Origin: Streptomyces sp. NRRL S-340
GTDB lineage: Bacteria > Actinomycetota > Actinomycetes > Streptomycetales > Streptomycetaceae
Assembly (NCBI RefSeq): GCF_000720185.1
Contig: NZ_JOIY01000013.1
Location: 62,001-126,000 of the forward strand
Reading direction: 5' to 3'
Length of the DNA: 64,000 bases
A program made the position numbers and the translations under genes. Within the stretch, counting starts at the first letter, position 1, and every line of letters begins with the position of its first letter. The notes below the pieces were generated by a model. The model was not told where the DNA came from, ran no database searches, and worked only from the letters and a program-made list of their open reading frames with translations. Below, piece by piece: positions 53,694 through 61,270 of the stretch.

Positions 53694-54934
53694 CGACCGG
53701 CACCGAAGAAACGACAGGCACCGACAGCACGCGCATCGTCCTCGACCCCTTCGTCACCGACCTGGACGGGGAGAGCGCCCGGCTGCGCGCCGCGGGTCCG
53801 CTGGCCGCCGTCGAACTCCCCGGCGGTGTCCCGGTGTGGGCCGTCACCCGCCATGCCGAGGCCAGGGCCCTGCTCACCGACCCGCGTCTGGTGAAGGACA
53901 TCGAGGTGTGGGGCGCCTGGCGGCGGGGGGAAATCCCCGCCGACTGGCCGCTGATCGGCCTGGCCAACCCGGGCCGTTCGATGCTCACCGTGGACGGCGC
54001 CGAGCACCGCCGGCTGCGCACCCTGGTGGCGCAGGCGCTCACCCCGCGCCGGGTGGAGCGGATGCGCGAGCGCATCGGGAAGCTCACGCAGGACCTGCTC
54101 GACGAACTGCCCGCGGACGGCGGGACGGTCGACCTGAAGGCTGCCTTCGCCTACCCGCTGCCGATGTACGTCGTCGCCGACCTGATGGGCATCGAGACGG
54201 CCCTGCTGCCCCGGCTGAAGGTGCTCTTCGAGAAGTTCTTCTCCACGCAGACCCCGCCCGAGGAGGTCGTCGCCACGCTGACCGAACTGGCGCGCCTGAT
54301 GGGCGAGACGGTGGCCGCCAAGCGTGCGGCGCCGGGCGACGACCTCACCAGCGCCCTGGTCCTGGCGTCCGAGGACGGCGACCGCCTCACCGACGAGGAG
54401 ATCGTCTCCACCCTCCAGCTGATGGTGGCGGCCGGTCACGAGACGACCATCTCGCTCATCGTCAACGCGGTGGTCAACCTCTCCACGCATCCCGCGCAGC
54501 GGGCGCTCGTGCTGTCCGGCCGGGCCGACTGGCCGGCGGTGATCGAGGAGACCCTGCGCTACTCGACGCCCACCTCGCACGTCCTGATCCGGTTCGCGAC
54601 CGAGGACGTGCCGGTCGGCGACAAGGTGATCCCCGCCGGGGACGCGCTGATCGTCTCCTACGGCGCGATAGGCCGCGACGAGCGGGCGCACGGGCCGAGC
54701 GCCGGCGACTTCGACATCACCCGCGAGTCCGGGGCGCGCCACATCTCCTTCGGGCACGGCCCGCACGTCTGCCCGGGCGCGGCGCTCTCCCGCCTGGAGG
54801 CCGGTGTCGCGCTGCCCGCGCTGTACGCCCGTTTCCCGCGCCTGGAGCTGGCGGTGCCGGCGTCCGAGCTGCGCAACAAGCCGGTGGTGACCCAGAACGA
54901 CCTGTTCGAGCTGCCGGTCCGGCTGGGCTCGTAG
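53690..54934 (+). CDS. Conservon cytochrome P450, CYP154-like
   Basis: 414-aa P450 whose ATG overlaps the stop of the CYP157-type gene. All canonical motifs are intact: I-helix MVAAGHETTISL, K-helix IEETLR (ExxR), and haem loop SFGHGPHVCPGAAL. Pairing of a CYP157-like with a CYP154-like gene at the end of a conservon is common in Streptomyces. CYP154 members oxidise steroids, macrolides or aromatic peptides, but the substrate here is unknown. Last gene of the operon, followed by a hairpin. Confidence 0.9.
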   Translation: MTTGTEETTGTDSTRIVLDPFVTDLDGESARLRAAGPLAAVELPGGVPVWAVTRHAEARALLTDPRLVKDIEVWGAWRRGEIPADWPLIGLANPGRSMLTVDGAEHRRLRTLVAQALTPRRVERMRERIGKLTQDLLDELPADGGTVDLKAAFAYPLPMYVVADLMGIETALLPRLKVLFEKFFSTQTPPEEVVATLTELARLMGETVAAKRAAPGDDLTSALVLASEDGDRLTDEEIVSTLQLMVAAGHETTISLIVNAVVNLSTHPAQRALVLSGRADWPAVIEETLRYSTPTSHVLIRFATEDVPVGDKVIPAGDALIVSYGAIGRDERAHGPSAGDFDITRESGARHISFGHGPHVCPGAALSRLEAGVALPALYARFPRLELAVPASELRNKPVVTQNDLFELPVRLGS

Positions 54935-54942
54935 GGTGGGGG

Positions 54943-54966
54943 CGTCCCGCCGGTCCCGGCGGGACG
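54943..54966 (+). terminator. Hairpin ending the conservon operon
   Basis: Ten-base perfect arms (CGTCCCGCCG / CGGCGGGACG) with a GTCC loop, eight bases after the P450 stop. Confidence 0.75.
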
Positions 54967-54997
54967 TCCGTCACCGCACCACCCGGAGAAACACCCG

Positions 54998-56041
54998 ATG
55001 ACCCATGTCGCGGACCCCGAGCGCTACAACGGCACGATGCGCTACCGGCGCACCGGGCGCTCGGGGCTCGACCTGCCCGTCCTGTCCCTCGGCTACTGGC
55101 ACAACTTCGGCGACGACCGGCCGTTCGAGACGCAGCGCGAGATCGCCCTGCGCGCCTTCGACCTCGGCATCACCCACCACGACCTGGCGAACAACTACGG
55201 GCTGCCCTACGGTTCGGCCGAGACCAACTTCGGCCGCCTGATGCGGCAGGACCTCGCGCCCTACCGGGACGAGCTGGTGGTCTCCACCAAGGCCGGCTGG
55301 GACATGTGGCCGGGCCCCTACGGGCAGGGCGGCGGCTCCCGCAAGTACCTGCTCGCCTCGCTGGACCAGTCGCTGAAGCGGACGGGCCTGGAGTACGTCG
55401 ACATCTTCTACTCCCACCGGCTGGACGCGAGCACGCCGCTGGAGGAGACGATGGGCGCCCTGGACACCGCCGTCCGCCAGGGCAAGGCCCTGTACGTGGG
55501 CATCTCCTCCTACGACGCCGAGCGCACCCGGCAGGCCGCCGCGATCCTGCGCGAGCTGGGCACCCCGCTCCTCATCCACCAGCCGTCGTACAGCATGGTG
55601 AACCGCTGGATCGAGACGGAGGGCCTGCTGGACGCCGCCCGGGAGGAGGGCTTCGGGGTCATCGGCTTCACCGCCCTGGCCCAGGGGCTGCTGACCGGGC
55701 GCTACCTCGACGGCGTGCCCGAGGACTCGCGGGCCGCGCGGGGCACGTCCTTCGACGCGGCGTGGCTGTCGGAGGACATGCTGCGCCGGCTGCGCGCCCT
55801 GAACGGCCTCGCGGCGCGCCGCGGGCAGAGCCTCGCCCAGATGGCGCTCGCCTGGGCGCTGCGCGACGAGCGTGTCACCTCCCTGGTCATCGGCGCCTCG
55901 CGGGTCGACCAGCTGGAGCAGAACGTGGCCGCGCTGGAGAACATGGACTTCAGCGACGAGGAGCTGGCGGAGATCGACGAGTACGCCACCGACGGCGGCG
56001 TGGACCTGTGGCGCGAGGCCCGCACCGGCACGCTTTCCTGA
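54998..56041 (+). CDS. Aldo/keto reductase, YghZ / glyceraldehyde-3-phosphate reductase type
   Basis: 347-aa NADPH-dependent carbonyl reductase with TIM-barrel AKR fold (AKR14 group). Start ATG 54998 (CGGAGAAACACCCG upstream). MRYRRTGRSGLDLPVLSLGY near residue 14. Catalytic tetrad: Asp in ITHHDLANNYG with Tyr at the same segment, Lys in VVSTKAGWDM, His in IFYSHRLD. HDLANNYGLPYGSAETNFG is diagnostic for the YghZ/Kv-beta-like subgroup, which reduces methylglyoxal and L-glyceraldehyde 3-phosphate. Monocistronic, with its own hairpin on both sides. Confidence 0.93.
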   Translation: MTHVADPERYNGTMRYRRTGRSGLDLPVLSLGYWHNFGDDRPFETQREIALRAFDLGITHHDLANNYGLPYGSAETNFGRLMRQDLAPYRDELVVSTKAGWDMWPGPYGQGGGSRKYLLASLDQSLKRTGLEYVDIFYSHRLDASTPLEETMGALDTAVRQGKALYVGISSYDAERTRQAAAILRELGTPLLIHQPSYSMVNRWIETEGLLDAAREEGFGVIGFTALAQGLLTGRYLDGVPEDSRAARGTSFDAAWLSEDMLRRLRALNGLAARRGQSLAQMALAWALRDERVTSLVIGASRVDQLEQNVAALENMDFSDEELAEIDEYATDGGVDLWREARTGTLS

Positions 56042-56046
56042 AGCAC

Positions 56047-56084
56047 GGCGAAGGCCCCCGTCCACGGGGACGGGGGCCTTCGCC
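56047..56084. terminator. 17-bp perfect hairpin after the aldo/keto reductase
   Basis: Arms GGCGAAGGCCCCCGTCC and its exact complement around an ACGG loop, five bases after the stop. It also lies just beyond the 3' end of the minus-strand tRNA, so it can terminate both. Confidence 0.9.
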
Positions 56085-56088
56085 CAAG

Positions 56089-56158
56089 AGCGTTGGGCAG
56101 GCCTTGCACCTGCATCTCCCCGCGGGAAGCGGGGTGTCTTTCCTTGGACCACCAACGC
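56089..56158 (-). tRNA. tRNA-Gly(UCC)-like gene with altered T-loop
   Basis: Seventy bases fold into a full cloverleaf on the minus strand. Acceptor stem GCGTTGG/CCAACGC (7 bp), then TG, a 3-bp D-stem GTC/GAC with a loop containing AAGG, anticodon stem CCCCG/CGGGG with 7-base loop CTTCCCG (anticodon UCC, glycine), a 4-base variable loop, T-stem GCAGG/CCTGC with 7-base loop TGCAAGG, and discriminator U73 as expected for bacterial tRNA-Gly. CCA is not encoded. Odd point: the T-loop has G instead of the near-universal U at position 55. It may be a non-canonical tRNA-Gly, or a decayed one. Confidence 0.72.
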
Positions 56159-56233
56159 ACGGCCGGGCACCGGGAGTCGCGCGTTCCGGCGGCCTGCTCG
56201 CCTCAACCGTAGCCGAGGTCCGCCCGCGCCGCC

Positions 56234-56896
56234 TCACGGGGCTCGCCCCGGTTCACCCGGACGCGCGGACGCCGCCGGCCGGCGCCCCGGGGCCGACCGC
56301 GGCCGGGGCCGCGCGCCGTCCAGGGCGAGGGCGACCAGCCGGCCCACGTACGCGGCGTCCAGCGGGGCGCCGCTGAGCAGCACACGGGTGAACAGCGGCC
56401 CGCTGACGGCCTCGACGAGCAGGCCCGGGTCGGTCCCGGCGGCCAGCTCTCCCCTCTCGACGCCGCGCCGGACCATGACGGCGGCGCGTTCCAGGCGTTC
56501 GCTCCAGTAGGGGCCGCGGCGGTCGTCGAGCGTGTCGTCGTGCTCGACGCTCAGCCGCAGCAGTGCCTGCCCCTGCGCGGTGGACAGCAGCCCGGCCAGT
56601 GCGGTGAAGAAGCCCTCCAGGTCCGCGCGCACCCCGCCGGTGTCGGGGACCGGCAGCGCGCTGTCCAGTTCGGTGGTGAGGGCGTCGAGGATCAGGTTCT
56701 CGCGGGTCTTCCAGCGCCGGTAGACCGATGTCTCGTGCACCCCTGCCGCGCGGGCGACGGCGGCGACGGTCGCGCCCGCCAGTCCGTGGCGCGACAGCAG
56801 GTCCACGGCGGCGGCGAGCACGGCCTGCCGCATGGGTTCGCCGCGGCGCCGCAGGGGCTCGGCGGCGGGTCCTTCCGGGGAGGCGTGCGAGGTCAT
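56234..56896 (-). CDS. TetR-family repressor
   Basis: 220-aa regulator from ATG 56896. HTH in residues 22-70: MRQAVLAAAVDLLSRHGLAG, TVAAVARAAGVHETSVYRRW then KTRENLILDAL, as in TetR/AcrR proteins. The C-terminal ligand domain (TetR_C-like) contains FFTALAGLLSTAQGQALLRL and a disordered Arg/Pro tail. It is divergent from the alcohol dehydrogenase gene at 57016, and a perfect 24-bp palindrome in the shared promoter is its probable operator, implying autoregulation and inducible control of the dehydrogenase. Confidence 0.92.
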   Translation of the reverse strand: MTSHASPEGPAAEPLRRRGEPMRQAVLAAAVDLLSRHGLAGATVAAVARAAGVHETSVYRRWKTRENLILDALTTELDSALPVPDTGGVRADLEGFFTALAGLLSTAQGQALLRLSVEHDDTLDDRRGPYWSERLERAAVMVRRGVERGELAAGTDPGLLVEAVSGPLFTRVLLSGAPLDAAYVGRLVALALDGARPRPRSAPGRRPAASARPGEPGRAP

Positions 56897-56911
56897 GCCC
56901 CCATGCTACGC

Positions 56912-56935
56912 CCAACGCAAGTCGTCTTGCGTTGG
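56912..56935. promoter_or_regulatory. TetR operator between tetR and alcohol dehydrogenase
   Basis: Perfect 10-base inverted repeat, CCAACGCAAG and CTTGCGTTGG, separated by TCGT. It overlaps the -35 of the rightward promoter and starts 16 bases before the tetR start codon, so a bound repressor would block both genes. Confidence 0.85.
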
Positions 56936-56955
56936 ACGTGACGGCGCCGTACGGT
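56927..56955 (+). promoter_or_regulatory. Promoter of the alcohol dehydrogenase gene
   Basis: TTGCGT (56927-56932), 17-base spacer, TACGGT (56950-56955, TAnnnT type), 61 bases before the start codon. The -35 lies within the right arm of the palindrome. Confidence 0.65.
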
Positions 56956-57015
56956 GCAAAGCAAGGCGGCCTGTGACAAGAGTGCCGGTCGCCCGTACCG
57001 AGGAGGTCACCGCCC

Positions 57016-58029
57016 ATGGACCGGATGCTCGCCGCCCGCCTGCACGTGCCGAGCCGCACCCTGCGGGTCGAGGAGGTGCCCCGCCCCCAGCCCGGTCCGG
57101 GCGAGGTACTGGTGAAGGTGGAGGCGGCCGGGGTGTGCCTGTCCGACGTGCACCTGATCGACGGCACGCTCAGCCCGCTGCTCCTGCGGGGCGACACCGT
57201 GACCCTGGGCCACGAGGTGGCGGGCACGATCGCGGGGACGGGAGCGGGGGTGACCCGGTGGACGACCGGCGAGCGGGTCGTGCTCCACGCCGGGGAGACG
57301 CGCGACGGCGTCACCTACACCCGGGGGGTGGACTACGACGGCGGCTGGGCCGAGTACGCGCTGTCCTCGGCCGACGCGCTGACGCCGCTGCCCGGCACCA
57401 TCCCCTTCGAGCAGGGCGCGATCATCCCCGACGCCGTGTCCACGCCGTGGGGGGCGATCACCGCCACCGGTGCGGTGCGCCCGGCCGAAGCGGTCGGCGT
57501 GTGGGGCGTGGGCGGACTCGGGGTGCACGCGGTGCAGTTGCTGCGCGCCGTGGGCGCGTACCCGGTCGTCGCGGTCGACCCCAGCCCCGTCGCCAGGGAG
57601 CGGGCCCTGGCCGCCGGGGCCGACCTCGCGCTGGACGCGGCCGACCCCGAACTGCGCGCCCGGATCCGTACGGCCACCGGCGGGGCGGGCGTCGCGGCGG
57701 CCTTCGACTTCGCCGGTGTGCCCGCCGTGCGCGAGCAGGCCCTGTCCGTACTGGCTCCCCAGGGACGGCTCGTCCTGGTCGGCCTGACCGACAAGCCGCT
57801 CACCGTCGGCGACGGCACCCGCTTCAGCTACCTGCAGCAGCGGATCCTCGGCCACTACGGGTCCGACATGCCGGTGGCCCTTCCGCAGCTGCTGCGCCTG
57901 GTCCAGGGCGGCCGGCTGGACTTCTCCGCGTCCGTCAGCGGCGTGCTCCCGCTGGCCGAGGCCGCGCGCGCGGTCGAGATGCTGGAGAAGAAGGAGGGCG
58001 ACCCGGTGCGTCTCATCCTGCGCCCCTGA
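57016..58029 (+). CDS. Zinc-type alcohol dehydrogenase (MDR family)
   Basis: 337-aa medium-chain dehydrogenase. Start ATG 57016 with GAGGAGG about ten bases upstream. Catalytic-zinc residues: Cys in AAGVCLSDVHLIDG (near residue 41) and GHE in TLGHEVAG (near 61). The structural-zinc four-Cys loop is absent, replaced by ETRDGVTYTRGVDYDGGWAEY. Rossmann motif GVWGVGGLGVHAVQL near residue 165 and AVDPSP acidic end for NAD(H). Substrate unknown; the divergent TetR and operator suggest induction by a toxic alcohol, aldehyde or quinone-like compound, which is inference. Confidence 0.92.
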   Translation: MDRMLAARLHVPSRTLRVEEVPRPQPGPGEVLVKVEAAGVCLSDVHLIDGTLSPLLLRGDTVTLGHEVAGTIAGTGAGVTRWTTGERVVLHAGETRDGVTYTRGVDYDGGWAEYALSSADALTPLPGTIPFEQGAIIPDAVSTPWGAITATGAVRPAEAVGVWGVGGLGVHAVQLLRAVGAYPVVAVDPSPVARERALAAGADLALDAADPELRARIRTATGGAGVAAAFDFAGVPAVREQALSVLAPQGRLVLVGLTDKPLTVGDGTRFSYLQQRILGHYGSDMPVALPQLLRLVQGGRLDFSASVSGVLPLAEAARAVEMLEKKEGDPVRLILRP

Positions 58030-58276
58030 CGGTCCGTCCGGCGGGCCCGCCCGGCCTGCCGAGCGCGGGCGGCAGTACCGGCGTCAGGTCGTGGGCGGCG
58101 GCCGGGACGCCGGGCGCGGCTCCCTGGGGAGCGGGCGCGGCCCCCGCGTCACCCGCCCCGGCGGCGCTCCCCCCGCTCGCCTGGGACGGCAGGACCGGCC
58201 CGAGCAGCAGGCCGCCTCCCAGTGCCAGTACGGCCACCACCTGCCGCCCGCCGATACGCCCGACATGACCGGACAA
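58013..58276 (-). CDS. Hypothetical small secreted protein
   Basis: Possible 87-aa protein beginning at TTG 58276, seven bases after AGGAGG. The N-terminus looks like a signal peptide (GRQVVAVLALGGGLLLGPVLPSQAS), followed by an Ala/Gly/Pro-rich mature part. It overlaps the end of the convergent alcohol dehydrogenase by 17 bases. I recognise no family. Support is the ribosome site and signal peptide only; the mature part is low complexity, so it could be spurious. Confidence 0.4.
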   Translation of the reverse strand: MSGHVGRIGGRQVVAVLALGGGLLLGPVLPSQASGGSAAGAGDAGAAPAPQGAAPGVPAAAHDLTPVLPPALGRPGGPAGRTVRGAG

Positions 58277-58543
58277 ACGCCACCTCCTGCTGTCGGCCGG
58301 GCCGTTGCGCCCGGCACAGGGAGGCTGGCAGACGCGGTGATCGCCGCGCCGGCGTGTCCCGCCCGGCTCCCACGGAAGAGGGACACCCCGGCACGAAGGT
58401 GACGGACCGGCGGACCGGCGCCGCGCCGGCCGGGCCGCCTCCGGCCGCAGCGGGCCGTCCCGGCGCACCCGGCCGCACCGCACCCGCCCCCAGGGCGTCC
58501 GCACCACCGCGTGCGGCCGCTCCGCGTGTCCGAGAGCCGAGGG

Positions 58544-59687
58544 TCACTGCCCCGCGCCGAACCCCCGCTTGGTGCAGGCGCACTCGGTGTAGATGTACCC
58601 GGACCGCAGCTCGGCCGTGTCCGAGCCGGGGGACGAGGCACTGCTGCCCCGCGGCTTGTGCAGGAAGTACGTCGTCCCGGGCGGCAGGGAGACGGTGCGC
58701 TGCGGGTAGTCCTTGCCGCTGTCGCTGCACGGGTGGAACCCGCCGAGGGGCAGGGTGGCACCGAAGCTGTACGCGGAGCAGCTGCCACAGCCCTGACGGC
58801 CGGCTCGGCCTCGGCGGCCGGCTCGGAGCCTGAGAAGGCGGTGAGCAGTTCACCGAAATGCCGGGTCCAGCCGTCCTGGCCGCCCGTCAGCTCGTTGGAG
58901 CCGCAGGCGTACAGCGCGTCGGCCAGCCGCGCGTCCGGCCAGGTGGCGAGGGCGCCCAGGGTCTGCTTCGGCATGCGGCCGGGGACCGTCCGCAGGTACT
59001 TCAGAGGTTCGACGGCCTCGCAGTACCTGCGCTGCTCGTAGGACGCGCCGACCGTGCGGTAGTAGGCCGCCATCCGGTCCGGCAGGCGACGGGCCGCGCG
59101 CGAACCGGGGTGGTCGCGGCCGAGACCGGCGTAGACGCCCAGCGCCTCGCGGAAGCCGGGCTGCGCGGTGCCGAACGACTGGTCCGCGCGGGCCCGGACG
59201 AGGTCGTCGGCCCGCTGGAGGCGGTCCAGGAGCAGCTGCTCGGTGGCCTCGTCGCGTGCCCTGTCGTACAGCATTCCGGCCCCGGCCGGCACGGCCGGCA
59301 GCACCAGGCCCAGGACCGCCGCCAGGGGCGGACGGCCGGGCCGGGACAGCCGTGTGCGCAGGCCCGCGGCCGCGCCGTGCGCGGCCGCGATCCCGAGGAA
59401 CACGGCGTAGCCGACGAGCACGGCGGACGGCACCCCGTCGGGGTCGGCCGGGAGCGCCACCGCGAGCAGGAACGCGGTCGCGGCCCAGCACACCACCGCC
59501 GGCATCCGGCGGCGCAGCAGCACGTAGCCCAGGCCGAGGCCGGTGAGGTTGAGCAGCGCCACGGCCAGCGCGCGCACGGCGGGCGGCTCGGCGGGCGGTG
59601 CGGCCGGTGGCCCCGGCGGCATCGGTGGTACCACGAACGCGGTGGTACCACGAACGCGTCGGCCGCGCCCGGAACGTCCCCGGACAT
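58544..59687 (-). pseudogene. Decayed membrane protein gene read in three frames
   Basis: Likely start ATG 59687 (GGGGGAGCC upstream) reads MSGDVPGAADAFVVPP, then a 17-bp tandem duplication (59623-59656) shifts the frame. In the second frame four membrane helices follow (ALAVALLNLTGLGLGYVLL, VVCWAATAFLLAVALP, VLVGYAVFLGIAAAHGA, LAAVLGLVLPAVPAGAGMLY) and a helical cytoplasmic part up to about 58800. A further frame change then leads to a Cys-containing C-terminus (GCGSCSAYSFGATL, TTYFLHKPRGSS, YIYTECACTK) ending at TGA 58546-58544. Related Streptomyces proteins, as I recall them, have extra sequence before this tail, so an internal deletion is also likely. Function of the family unknown. Confidence 0.7.
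59623..59656. repeat. 17-bp tandem duplication causing a frameshift
   Basis: CGGTGGTACCACGAACG occurs twice in direct succession (59623-59639 and 59640-59656). Removing one copy restores a continuous frame from ATG 59687 into the first membrane helix. Confidence 0.9.
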
Positions 59688-59810
59688 GCCGGCTCCCCCC
59701 GTGCCTCTCGTCCCGCATGTCGGCGGAGTGAAGGTGTACGGCCGACTCACAGGCCGCTAATAGGGAGTTCGGCCGCCGGCGGCCCGGCCGGGAGGGCTCA
59801 GGACGGCCGG

Positions 59811-60254
59811 TCAGGGTGCCGCCACCAGCGGGGGTTCGCCCCAGTCCGCGGTCAGTCCCTGCCGCAGTGAGCGCACCACCGCGGCGCCGATGCGTTCGGC
59901 GAGCACCGACTCGACGACGTCGATGGTGGCCTGGGCCCGTTCGTGCACGCGCTGTCCCTCGGCCGTCCTGCGGATCAGCCGGCGGCGCGCGGACCACGGG
60001 TCGGGGACCTGTTCGAGCAGTCCCATGCCGATGAGTCCGTGCGCCGCCTGGTGCGCCGTCTGCCGGGTCACGCCCATGCGGCGGGCGAGTTCGGACACCG
60101 TGGTGCCCTCGGCGTCGAGCATCGCGAAGACGGACGCCTGGGCCGTCGTGACCGGCTGCTCCCCCGCGGCCTCCAGGCTCGCCAGGAGCGCGTCCTCGAA
60201 CCAGCGTCTGGCCTCGGAGAACAGCTGGGGCAGGTTGGCACCGCGATGACTCAT
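59811..60254 (-). CDS. MarR-family regulator, last gene of the quercetinase operon
   Basis: 147-aa winged-helix regulator from ATG 60254 (MSHRGANLPQLFSEARRWFE). HTH: TVSELARRMGVTRQTAHQAA, followed by the wing LLEQVPDPWSARRRLIRRT, as in MarR/SlyA proteins that respond to phenolic ligands. Its start is four bases after the stop of the alpha/beta hydrolase, so it belongs to the six-gene operon headed by queD. The perfect 25-bp palindrome upstream of queD (63523-63547) is its most likely operator; flavonols or their breakdown products are the likely inducers (inference). Confidence 0.9.
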   Translation of the reverse strand: MSHRGANLPQLFSEARRWFEDALLASLEAAGEQPVTTAQASVFAMLDAEGTTVSELARRMGVTRQTAHQAAHGLIGMGLLEQVPDPWSARRRLIRRTAEGQRVHERAQATIDVVESVLAERIGAAVVRSLRQGLTADWGEPPLVAAP

Positions 60255-60258
60255 GGGT

Positions 60259-61251
60259 TCAGCGTACGCACCGCGCGGCGAAGTCGAGCGTGGTGGTGAA
60301 GCACCGCTCCACCCCGGCGTCGTCGAGGCCCGCCCACAGGTGATCGGCGCCCGGCACCGGCCGGAAGTCCACCGGTACGCCCGCCTGGCGCAGGGCGGCC
60401 GTGAGCCGTTCGCCCTGGGCCCGGGGCACGATGGTGTCGTCGGTGCCGTGCAGCACGAGGAACGGCGGTGCGCCCGGGGTGACATGGGCGACGGGGCCGG
60501 CGTCCCGGGCCCGCGCGGGTGCGGCGGCGGGCGCCGCGCCGATCAGCAGGGCCTCGAAGGTGGTGGGGTCGGACGGTCCGCCGTGGCCCTGTGCCCGGTC
60601 CTCGAAGATGCGGGTGAGGTCGGAGGGCGCGTACCAGACGGCGCAGCCGCGGACGGTAGCGGTGTTTCGGGGCGCGGTGAGGGCGGCCAGTGCGGCGAGG
60701 TGGCCGCCGGCGGACTCGCCCCACAGCACCGTGCGGCCGGTGTCCACGCCGAGTTCGGCGGCCCGGCCGTGCAGCCAGCCGAGGAGGGCGTGCAGGTCGT
60801 CCCGTTGTGCGGGGTGGACGGCCTCGCCGCTGAGCCGGTAGTCGGGGCAGACCACGGCGAACCCGGCCTGGACGAGCCGGGCGAACGGGCCGGGCGACCA
60901 GTGCCGGAACCGGGGCCCGAGGTCGTCGCGCAGACCCGTGCGCCAGGCGCCGCCGTGCACGAAGACGACGACGGGTACGGGATCGGCGGCCGCTTCGGGC
61001 AGCCACAGGTCCGCCTCCAGCGGGCGGCTGCCGTCGGGCACGCCGTAGACGGCGCCGCGCAGCAGCCGTACCCCCGGGTTGGGGCGGGCGGCCACGGGCA
61101 GCGGCAGGCGGGCCGGGTCCGGCGGTGCGAGCAGTTCCGGCGGGAAGGCGGCCCGGCCGGCGGAGGGCGGCCGGGACGGCGGGCCGGCGGGCGCGACCGG
61201 GCGGGCCGGGCCGGGGGACGGGGGCGTGGCGGGGTGTCCGGGACGGGGCAT
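60259..61251 (-). CDS. Alpha/beta hydrolase (BD-FAE/esterase-lipase type) in quercetinase operon
   Basis: 330-aa esterase-like enzyme. Pro-rich first 45 residues, then the hydrolase fold: oxyanion HGGAW near residue 100, nucleophile elbow GESAGG near 175, Asp in VLHGTDDTIVPRAQ near 275 and His in PGADHLWAG near 307. This is the hormone-sensitive-lipase/kynurenine formamidase-like group. In the operon context it may hydrolyse the depside ester (2-protocatechuoyl-phloroglucinol carboxylate) made by quercetinase; that substrate is inferred from position, not sequence. The amidohydrolase stop is 19 bases upstream and marR 4 bases downstream. Confidence 0.88.
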   Translation of the reverse strand: MPRPGHPATPPSPGPARPVAPAGPPSRPPSAGRAAFPPELLAPPDPARLPLPVAARPNPGVRLLRGAVYGVPDGSRPLEADLWLPEAAADPVPVVVFVHGGAWRTGLRDDLGPRFRHWSPGPFARLVQAGFAVVCPDYRLSGEAVHPAQRDDLHALLGWLHGRAAELGVDTGRTVLWGESAGGHLAALAALTAPRNTATVRGCAVWYAPSDLTRIFEDRAQGHGGPSDPTTFEALLIGAAPAAAPARARDAGPVAHVTPGAPPFLVLHGTDDTIVPRAQGERLTAALRQAGVPVDFRPVPGADHLWAGLDDAGVERCFTTTLDFAARCVR

Positions 61252-61270
61252 GGGGCGTGGTGCTCCTGGG

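Noticed and set aside
56089..56158. selC (tRNA-Sec) for the candidate selenoprotein
   Set aside because: The anticodon is UCC and the acceptor and extra arms are of normal size; tRNA-Sec would have UCA, a longer acceptor/T stack and a long extra arm.
58795..58840. Programmed ribosomal frameshift in the membrane protein gene
   Set aside because: No slippery heptamer or downstream pseudoknot candidate was seen, and an additional duplication breaks the 5' end, so decay is more likely.
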